Shown here: positions 9,614-15,898 of the stretch, piece by piece
How the letters are laid out: every line of letters begins with the position of its first letter
Numbering within the stretch: the stretch's first letter is position 1
NCBI GenBank assembly: GCA_003169195.1
Contig: PMQB01000208.1
Coordinates: forward strand, 15,554-61,730
DNA from: Bryobacterales bacterium
Lineage (GTDB): Bacteria; Acidobacteriota; Terriglobia; Bryobacterales; Bryobacteraceae
DNA length: 46,177 nt
Direction of reading: 5' to 3'
Program-made: the position numbers and the translations under genes
The notes under the pieces: model-generated
The model's input: only the letters and a program-made list of their open reading frames with translations
Database searches by the model: none
Told to the model about the DNA's origin: nothing

Positions 9614-10162
9614 TCAGCCCTTCTTCCCTTCGCGTCCTTCCAACTCTTTCAAAACTTCCGCGCTATGGCTAGATGGCTGCACACCCAGCCACACCTTCGC
9701 AATATTTCCCTGAGGGTCAATCAGAAACGTATTGCGCGCCGACATCTTGATCCCCAACATACTTTTTAACGAACCGTACTTCGTAGTCACTTCCCTCTCT
9801 TTGTCGGCTAGTAGTTTGAACGTCAAACCCTGCTTCGTACAAAAGCTCTTGTGGCTCGCCTCAGAATCCAAACTCACACCCACCACGACCGTGTTAAGGC
9901 TCTCGTACTGACGCAGGTCACGTTGAAAATTGTGCGCCTCCAGCGTGCAGCCGGGAGTATTGTCTTTCGGGTAAAAATACAGCAGCACCCATTTGCCGCG
10001 AAATTGCTCCAGGCTTACAGGTGAGCCGTCTTGCGAAGGCAGCGTGAATGTGGGCGCAGCTTGCCCGACTGTGGGCGGTTCACTCGCCGCCGAAGTTGAA
10101 TTGATCATAAAACTGATAGCCGCTAACAACACGACCCCGATTCCTATCTTGCGTAATTTCAT
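9614..10162 (-). CDS. bcp: Exported BCP/PrxQ-type peroxiredoxin
   Basis: Thiol peroxidase of the AhpC/TSA superfamily, 182 residues. A signal-like N-terminal hydrophobic segment (about 5-26) suggests a periplasmic location, unlike classical cytoplasmic BCP. The peroxidatic Cys72 is in TPGCT. The second Cys five residues later that many BCPs use for resolution is His here (LEAHNF), so resolution must use another Cys (for example in SFCTKQG) or an external thiol. It is the first gene of a two-gene unit with the nuclease. Confidence 0.9.
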   Translation of the reverse strand: MKLRKIGIGVVLLAAISFMINSTSAASEPPTVGQAAPTFTLPSQDGSPVSLEQFRGKWVLLYFYPKDNTPGCTLEAHNFQRDLRQYESLNTVVVGVSLDSEASHKSFCTKQGLTFKLLADKEREVTTKYGSLKSMLGIKMSARNTFLIDPQGNIAKVWLGVQPSSHSAEVLKELEGREGKKG

Positions 10163-10328
10163 GTCGCCATTAGGTGCAACCTAGCAAATGCCCTCCCTCC
10201 GGGCATTCCGTTGCTTCCTATACCAATGATCGCGCATTCCTTCGAACCCGATCCGTAGCCGTACGACACAATGTAAAACGACTACCGTAAAGATACGGAG
10301 CGTGTGTTGTAATGTGGTGTTATCCAAG

Positions 10329-10355
10329 ACCTAGAGTTTCACCTTCGTTCTAGGT
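10329..10355. promoter_or_regulatory. 7-bp inverted repeat upstream of the zinc-ribbon gene
   Basis: ACCTAGA and TCTAGGT are separated by 13 bases and end 21 bases before the ATG at 10377. They lie in the 5' leader, ahead of a strong GGAGAGGAGAGG purine-rich ribosome site. This is a possible operator or leader hairpin. Confidence 0.3.
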
Positions 10356-10376
10356 GTTCGGCGGAGAGGAGAGGCG

Positions 10377-10637
10377 ATGTGTCCGAGCTGTAATTCCAAC
10401 GACATCAGCCGTTCACGCAAACGCAAGCTGAAGGACAGCTTCATGCGCTGGATGGGTAAAGTCGCCTATCGCTGCCGCGAATGCCAGCGCCGTTTCTACG
10501 TCAACATTGACGTCGATCGCCGTCTCCGCCGCGCCAAAGAATGGCAGCGCCGTTCCGCGGAACACATCAACATGGCCCAGAAACATGATGATGAACAAGA
10601 TCCGTTGGATGGCTATGAAGAAGACATGGAAGCCTGA
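10377..10637 (+). CDS. Small zinc-ribbon protein
   Basis: An 86-residue protein of unknown function. CPSC at residues 2-5 and CREC further on form a four-cysteine zinc ribbon. A strongly basic middle follows (RRLRRAKEWQRR), then an acidic tail (DPLDGYEEDMEA). The composition suggests nucleic-acid or protein binding. A strong Shine-Dalgarno sequence (GAGGAGAGG) sits just upstream of the ATG. It ends 38 bases before ilvE on the same strand, but ilvE seems to have its own -10 element. Confidence 0.75.
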   Translation: MCPSCNSNDISRSRKRKLKDSFMRWMGKVAYRCRECQRRFYVNIDVDRRLRRAKEWQRRSAEHINMAQKHDDEQDPLDGYEEDMEA

Positions 10638-10663
10638 ACTTCTGCGATTCGCCTTTATAACGC

Positions 10664-10669
10664 TATAAT
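10664..10669 (+). promoter_or_regulatory. Perfect -10 box placing the start site at the ilvE ATG
   Basis: TATAAT lies 6 bases before the ATG at 10676, so transcription would begin at or next to the A of the start codon, and there is no Shine-Dalgarno sequence in that space. This suggests a leaderless transcript. The -35 region is weak. Confidence 0.45.
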
Positions 10670-10675
10670 CGGTGA

Positions 10676-11626
10676 ATGTTGCAGCCTACCGAGAAGATCT
10701 GGCATAACGGCCGCTTAATCGCCTGGAACGACGCCAAGATCCATGTCCTTTCCCACGTTGTAAGCTACGGCAGCTCGGTCTTCGAGGGCGTACGATGCTA
10801 CGAAACTCAGCAAGGCCCTGCCGTGTTTCGTCCCCGTGAGCATATGCGCCGCCTCGTTGATTCAGCAAAAATCTACCGCATGGACTTGAAATACTCCATC
10901 GATGAGTTGACTGATGCCATGCTTGATGTCATTCGCGTCAACAACATGAGTTCCTGCTATGTTCGACCCCTCGTCCTGCGCGGTTACGGCGATGTCGGCG
11001 TCCTGCCCAACAACAATCCAATCGAAACCTACATCGCGTGCTTCCCGTGGGGCCGCTATCTCGGCGAGGCTGCTCTGAAAGATGGTGTCGATGTCTGCGT
11101 CTCTTCCTGGACGCGCATCGCACCCAACACTCTGCCCGCGCTCGCCAAGGCCGGTGCAAACTATATGAACTCGCAACTCATTCGCATGGAAGCCGCCGCC
11201 AACGGTTACACCGAAGGCATAGCACTCGATGAAGCCGGTTATGTCAGCGAAGGCTCAGGCGAAAACATTTTCCTGGTACGTGACGGCAAGCTTCTCACGC
11301 CGCCCCTCGGTGCCTCAGTATTGCCCGGCATCACGCGCGACACCATCGTCAAAATCGCGGGCCAACTCGGTGTGCCCGTGGTGGAAACCATCATCCCGCG
11401 CGAACTCCTCTACATCGCCGACGAAGTTTTCTTCACTGGAACCGCTGCCGAAGTCACCCCCATCCGCTCCGTCGATAAAATTAAGGTCGGCTCCGGCTCC
11501 CGCGGCCCCATCACCGAGAAAATCCAAAAGCGCTTCTTCGAAATCGTCGATGGCTCCGCCAAAGATGAATTCGGCTGGCTGACCTACATCTCAAACGTCC
11601 GTGAAAAAGTACCCGTCGGCGCGTAG
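10676..11626 (+). CDS. ilvE: Branched-chain amino acid aminotransferase
   Basis: PLP-dependent class IV aminotransferase catalysing the last step of valine, leucine and isoleucine synthesis and the first step of their breakdown. The 316 residues match the family length. The start IWHNGRLIAWNDAKIHVLSH and the motif SYGSSVFEGVRCY are typical. The PLP lysine is Lys158 in AKAGANYMNS. The cofactor-binding YVSEGSGENIF and the late FFTGTAAEVTPI are also present. The family includes D-amino acid transaminases and aminodeoxychorismate lyases, but this length and these motifs favour IlvE. Confidence 0.96.
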   Translation: MLQPTEKIWHNGRLIAWNDAKIHVLSHVVSYGSSVFEGVRCYETQQGPAVFRPREHMRRLVDSAKIYRMDLKYSIDELTDAMLDVIRVNNMSSCYVRPLVLRGYGDVGVLPNNNPIETYIACFPWGRYLGEAALKDGVDVCVSSWTRIAPNTLPALAKAGANYMNSQLIRMEAAANGYTEGIALDEAGYVSEGSGENIFLVRDGKLLTPPLGASVLPGITRDTIVKIAGQLGVPVVETIIPRELLYIADEVFFTGTAAEVTPIRSVDKIKVGSGSRGPITEKIQKRFFEIVDGSAKDEFGWLTYISNVREKVPVGA

Positions 11627-11739
11627 TCAGAACGGTCCGAGAAAATTCGGGCTGGCATCACCGCCCGGCCCCTGACATATCCTTCTACAAAGGGATTGTG
11701 GCATATGCGCCCAGATCCCCTGGCTTACACTCAAACTAC

Positions 11740-12654
11740 ATGCTCAACCGGGGCTATGCGTACACCTCCATCATCAGTAGCAAATACCACGGGCAAACCC
11801 TGCTCTCGCACTTGGCAAGCCTTTACCCCCATTCAACCCCACAAGCCTGGCAACAAAAGTTAAGCAACGGCGAAGTCACCCTCAACGGCGTCACCGCCAC
11901 CGGAAGAGAGCCGCTCACTTTAGACCAAACCCTCGTCTGGAACCGTCCACCCTGGATCGAGCCAGACGCCCCTCAACACTTCGAAGTGCTGTTCGAAGAC
12001 TCCCATCTGTTGGCCGTAAACAAACCGAGCGGGCTCCCCACCCTCCCCGGCGGCGGCTTCATGGAAAACACCCTCCTGCGCTGCGTGCAAAGGCGAACCC
12101 CTAACGCAAATCCGGTCCACCGCTTGGGCCGAGCCACCACCGGCATCGTCCTCTTCGCCAAAACTCCGCAGTCGGCCTCTCATCTATTCGCAAACTGGAA
12201 CACACCCAAGATTCAAAAAATCTACCGGGCACTGGCTCAAAACCGAGCCCAGCGCGACGCCTACGAAATCCTCACACCTATCGGCCTCGTACCGCACCCG
12301 CTCATCGGTTCCGTGTGGGCCGCCAACGCAAGTGGTAAACCGTCAAAGTCACAGGCAAAGGTGCTCTCACGCTCCGCCAGCACTACAACATTTGAGGTGA
12401 GCCTAAGTTCGGGCCGCCCTCATCAAATCAGAATCCATCTAGCCTCCATCGGCCATCCCCTCGTGGGCGATCCTCTGTACGGCGTAACAGGCCAGCCCCT
12501 TGAAAATCTCCCCGGCCTCCCCGGCGATGGAGGATATTTCCTGCACGCCCAATTTCTGAAATTCCACCACCCCATCACGGGAGAACCAATCAATCTTGAG
12601 GCCGCTGTGCCGTCTGAATTTCTCGCGACCGTGTTGGCGGCGGTACCCACCTGA
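11740..12654 (+). CDS. RluA-family RNA pseudouridine synthase with altered catalytic motif
   Basis: Isomerises uridine to pseudouridine in rRNA or tRNA. An S4-like RNA-binding domain (about 10-70) precedes the synthase domain, with AVNKPSGLPTLPGG and the C-terminal GRPHQIRIHLASIGHPLVGDPLYG. The catalytic motif, usually HRLD, reads VHRLGRATTGIVLFAK: the catalytic Asp position is Gly. I chose the ATG at 11740 because homology to the S4 start begins right after it (NRGYAYTSII). A GTG at 11698 would add 14 residues of no recognisable character. The protein may belong to a subgroup with a different catalytic residue or be a non-catalytic RNA binder. Confidence 0.85.
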   Translation: MLNRGYAYTSIISSKYHGQTLLSHLASLYPHSTPQAWQQKLSNGEVTLNGVTATGREPLTLDQTLVWNRPPWIEPDAPQHFEVLFEDSHLLAVNKPSGLPTLPGGGFMENTLLRCVQRRTPNANPVHRLGRATTGIVLFAKTPQSASHLFANWNTPKIQKIYRALAQNRAQRDAYEILTPIGLVPHPLIGSVWAANASGKPSKSQAKVLSRSASTTTFEVSLSSGRPHQIRIHLASIGHPLVGDPLYGVTGQPLENLPGLPGDGGYFLHAQFLKFHHPITGEPINLEAAVPSEFLATVLAAVPT

Positions 12655-12676
12655 TTTGCGCTGGAAGGACACCGAG

Positions 12677-13297
12677 ATGCGAAAAGGGTTTACCAGAATA
12701 CCGAAAGCGGACGAGCCTGCGACACCAGGTAAGAACTACATAACTCCGAGTGGCCTGCAGCGTCTCCAAGAGGAGCACCGCTTTCTCCTCAACCGGGAAC
12801 GCCCGGCCGTGACGCAGGTAGTGGCGTGGGCCGCCAGTAACGGCGATCGCAGTGAAAACGCCGACTATCAGTACGGCAAGCGGCGCCTGCGGCAAATCGA
12901 TGGACGCATTCGCTTTCTCGGCAAGCGGATCGAAGCTGCCGAAGTGGTCGACCCGGAAAAGCCAAGAACGGGGCAAGCCGCCACCACAGCATTCTTCGGC
13001 GCCACCGTGCGCTATGCCAACGCCGCGGGCGTGGAGCGAGTGGTGAGCATCGTGGGCACCGACGAAGTCGATCTCGACCGTAACCACATCAGTTGGGTGT
13101 CGCCTCTGGGCCGCGCGTTGCTCAAGTCGGCAGCGGGCGACAGCGTTGTGCTCCAAGCGCCGGGAGGTACCGAATACCTGGATGTCCTGGAAGTGCGTTA
13201 TGAACGCATTTCGGTGGAACCGTTCCGTGAGCCGCTTGGATCAGAGTCCTCGTCAAAGCAAACCCCTCGCCCGCCCATTCCAACTGACGAAGGTTAA
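12677..13297 (+). CDS. greB: Transcription elongation factor GreB
   Basis: Rescues backtracked RNA polymerase by stimulating transcript cleavage. The N-terminal coiled coil carries the tip GDRSENADY with the acidic pair Asp57 and Glu60 that holds the second Mg2+ in the polymerase active site. The C-terminal FKBP-like domain follows, with VVSIVGTDEVDLDRNHISWVSP typical of Gre factors. It has a 30-residue hydrophilic Pro/Ser tail and a basic N-terminal extension. The ATG at 12677 is preceded by GGAAGGA; an upstream in-frame extension to 12596 would overlap the previous gene and lacks support. It starts 23 bases after the pseudouridine synthase and is likely co-transcribed. Confidence 0.93.
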   Translation: MRKGFTRIPKADEPATPGKNYITPSGLQRLQEEHRFLLNRERPAVTQVVAWAASNGDRSENADYQYGKRRLRQIDGRIRFLGKRIEAAEVVDPEKPRTGQAATTAFFGATVRYANAAGVERVVSIVGTDEVDLDRNHISWVSPLGRALLKSAAGDSVVLQAPGGTEYLDVLEVRYERISVEPFREPLGSESSSKQTPRPPIPTDEG

Positions 13298-13385
13298 CGG
13301 GCCGGTACACGAAAATTCCCTGTCTCAGTGCCGGAGAATGCACTCAAGACGTGTGGGTGTTGGGCCAACCTAAGGCATTTTCATA

Positions 13386-13781
13386 TCAACCTGCATTGAG
13401 AGCCTTCATAACCTGTTCGCCAAAAGACTGGCCTAAATCCCATATCGAACAGGTGCGCCGCACGATTTCACGTCGATGGTTATCGCGAACAATGTACATT
13501 CCTGCTCCGCTCAGTTCGAAGAGAACGAAATGGTTGTGGCTCCCGGATTTCTCTTTGGTCGGAACATTGAATGAACCCGGCTTCTTATTCCAGTTCTTCT
13601 TAGACGAATAAAAGAATACGCGATCAGAAACCGGCTCGATATAGATGTCAGCGATTTGCGTTTTCTTTGTAGACTCTTCCGGTCGGCATACCAAGCATTT
13701 TTCAACCGTTACTTCTGCGCTAAAGCGATCCTCTGAGCCGTGATCGTCAATGACACATGTAAATTTGTTATCCGAAGCCAT
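13386..13781 (-). CDS. Hypothetical protein, 131 residues
   Basis: Not recognised. It starts at ATG 13781 with GAGGAA about 10 bases upstream. The protein is soluble, with no signal peptide or membrane helix, and has a pair of cysteines (KCLVCRPEE) in the first third, then a mixed charged/aromatic sequence ending in an amphipathic stretch (LGQSFGEQVMKALNAG). The amino-acid usage differs from the flanking housekeeping genes (more Lys and Asn), consistent with transferred DNA. It lies between greB and the SIR2-TIR operon on the opposite strand. Confidence 0.55.
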   Translation of the reverse strand: MASDNKFTCVIDDHGSEDRFSAEVTVEKCLVCRPEESTKKTQIADIYIEPVSDRVFFYSSKKNWNKKPGSFNVPTKEKSGSHNHFVLFELSGAGMYIVRDNHRREIVRRTCSIWDLGQSFGEQVMKALNAG

Positions 13782-13869
13782 AACAATATGTTCCTCGCTA
13801 ATCCTCGATAGTTCGTAGGTGTCGCTTTCCCCGCCTGGCCGCCACTAGCGTTGCAGCGAAGCGTTTAAA

Positions 13870-14295
13870 TCAAATAGCCTTCACTGTCTTCAAAACTTGC
13901 AGCGGTGTCCCCGTCGCTATCTCGTCCACCTTGCCCTGTGGAACATCTTTGCTTGCCGCAACCTTCACACTTTCTCGCAACAGCAACTTGTCCGTTTCGT
14001 TAGTAATCCATTTGCCGCCAACGACGCCGATAAGAAAGGCACCGGCCAACGCAGGCATTTGTAAATGCGGTCGCACTACGGCGTTCGCCAGGTCAATCTC
14101 AACTCCCGAACCATAGAAAGACCAGGATGCCCACGCCGCGAATGCACCAATCAACACCGTTGAAAAAGCGCCCGGGCACCAAATTCCCTCCACCCGTCGG
14201 GGCATTGCGAAGCCATTGTTGCTCATAAGAGCGTTAGCGAAACCACCGACGCCGCCGGAGGTGCTGATAAGAAGAGCACAGATCCAAGGATTCAA
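13870..14295 (-). CDS. Hypothetical three-helix membrane protein
   Basis: A 141-residue protein with three predicted transmembrane segments: about residues 4-24 (ICALLISTSGGVGGFANAL), 43-61 (FSTVLIGAFAAWASWSFYG) and 80-98 (PALAGAFLIGVVGGKWIT). A hydrophilic, Lys-containing tail follows. The start codon is TTG, with a strong GGAGG six bases upstream. It is divergent from the SIR2-TIR/nSTAND operon, whose start is 223 bases away. Similar small Gly-rich membrane proteins occur in other bacteria without known function. A link to the adjacent operon is only positional. Confidence 0.6.
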   Translation of the reverse strand: MNPWICALLISTSGGVGGFANALMSNNGFAMPRRVEGIWCPGAFSTVLIGAFAAWASWSFYGSGVEIDLANAVVRPHLQMPALAGAFLIGVVGGKWITNETDKLLLRESVKVAASKDVPQGKVDEIATGTPLQVLKTVKAI

Positions 14296-14518
14296 GTTAC
14301 GCCTCCAATACTGTAAAGCGTAAATTGATTTCCAAATGGGTCACGTGACACTGCATTGACGGCGAAAAACACCTGCATCTATATTTTCTTTCTTATCATC
14401 GGTAGCCCCTACATCCTCCGCGCACAATCTATCTGCTTGCATCTTGCTTCTAAATCAGTAACATTGTGTAAACGAACTCTTTCGGGTCGTTTGTGATCAC
14501 CCGTTCGGGAGAATTTTC

Positions 14519-15898
14519 TTGGCTGACATCGAAACGCATTGGGCGAAGCTCATTGGTTATATGGAGGAGGGACGCGTCATCCCTGTAGTCGGCTCCGGGA
14601 GTCTGCAGGTCAACCACGGAGACGGTACAACCTCTTACTATTCGCTCCTTGCCCGCAAACTCGCGAACCGCCTCGATGTTTCGTGTGACGAGTTGCCCCT
14701 GGGCACTGAGTTGAACGAAGTGGCCGTCCGGCATCTGGCGGCTCGGGGCGAGATTGACGACGTCTACTCCACACTTTTTCTTCTTGCCCGGAGCGAAAGC
14801 CTCCCGGTGCCCCAAGCTCTCTTGCAGTTGGCCTCCATCCCGGCCTTTCGCCTGTTCATCACCACAACCTTCGTCAGCTTTCTGGAGCATGCCATTGCGC
14901 AGGTACGTTTTAGCGGCGCCACACCCAAAACACAAGTCCTCACCTATACCCTCTCCAAGTTCGACGATCTGCCCGCGCCCCTCTCGCAAACTCAGCCACC
15001 TATCGTCTATCACGTTCTCGGCAAGCTGGCCGCCACTCAGTCATTCGCGGTCACAAACGAAGACATTCTTGAATTTATCCGCTCTCTCCTCTCCGCTCAG
15101 CGCGTTCCACCACGGCTCTACAGCGAAATGGAGCCCCGCGCCCTCCTCATACTGGGCTGCCGCTTTGATGATTGGATCGCGCGCTTCTTCCTTCGCTGCT
15201 GGCGCAACGTCCGATTTTCCCAGGGCGGCACTCTGCCGGTCTTTGTAGCCGACCAAGCCGTGGCACAGGACAAAAACCTCTTGGAGTTTTTTAAAACCTT
15301 TAGCCGCGGCACCACCGTTTTCCCGGGTATCGGACCATGCGAGTTTATCGCCGAGCTTCATCAACGCTGGACAGATCTTCATCCCGGCTCGGTCGATTGG
15401 AGTAAAATCCACAATGAAGATAGCACGCCTCAAACCGGTCCCTTCATATTCATCAGCTATGCCAGTGAAGATCTAACTGCCGCGGAGTGCATCAACACTG
15501 CGCTGAACCACGCCGGCGTCGATACTTTTTTCGATAGGCAGGGTCTCGTTGCCGGCGAAAATTGGGCTACCAAGCTGCACAACAAAATCGAACAGTGCGC
15601 TCTCTTCCTGGTTGTCATATCGCAAAATGTCCTAACCGATGGCTATTTCCGCAGGGAGTGGAATGCGGCCCTCGACGTTTTTGAAGCCAGCGCCGCCTTT
15701 CATTCCCGTGATTCCGACGACGTCTTCCTTCTTCCCGTCAGCATCGACGGTACCGGCGCGCAAGACCCCCGCATTCCCGAAGTCTTCGCGAAAGTCCAAT
15801 GGACTAACCTTCCCGGCGGACAAGTTAGCGACGAGTTCCTCACTCGCCTTAAATTTTTGTACCGGCGCGTGCAGCAACAAAAGGTGGGCCTCCGGTGA
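14519..15898 (+). CDS. SIR2-like/TIR fusion protein, putative NAD-targeting immune effector
   Basis: A 459-residue protein with two domains that each, in other proteins, bind or hydrolyse NAD. The N-terminal half (about 1-290) is SIR2-like: VIPVVGSGS (residues 20-28) at the nucleotide-binding turn, ITTTF, IVYHVLGK and LILGCRFDDW, as in prokaryotic defence SIR2 domains. A TIR domain starts at about 307 (FIFISYASEDL); Glu380 in YFRREWNAAL is positioned as the catalytic glutamate of TIR NADases. The TTG start is preceded by CGGGAG. An in-frame GTG at 14492 is an alternative. It overlaps the nSTAND gene by 4 bases (GTGA), so the two are translationally coupled. A role in abortive phage defence is inferred from domain families and operon context. 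Confidence 0.88.
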   Translation: MADIETHWAKLIGYMEEGRVIPVVGSGSLQVNHGDGTTSYYSLLARKLANRLDVSCDELPLGTELNEVAVRHLAARGEIDDVYSTLFLLARSESLPVPQALLQLASIPAFRLFITTTFVSFLEHAIAQVRFSGATPKTQVLTYTLSKFDDLPAPLSQTQPPIVYHVLGKLAATQSFAVTNEDILEFIRSLLSAQRVPPRLYSEMEPRALLILGCRFDDWIARFFLRCWRNVRFSQGGTLPVFVADQAVAQDKNLLEFFKTFSRGTTVFPGIGPCEFIAELHQRWTDLHPGSVDWSKIHNEDSTPQTGPFIFISYASEDLTAAECINTALNHAGVDTFFDRQGLVAGENWATKLHNKIEQCALFLVVISQNVLTDGYFRREWNAALDVFEASAAFHSRDSDDVFLLPVSIDGTGAQDPRIPEVFAKVQWTNLPGGQVSDEFLTRLKFLYRRVQQQKVGLR

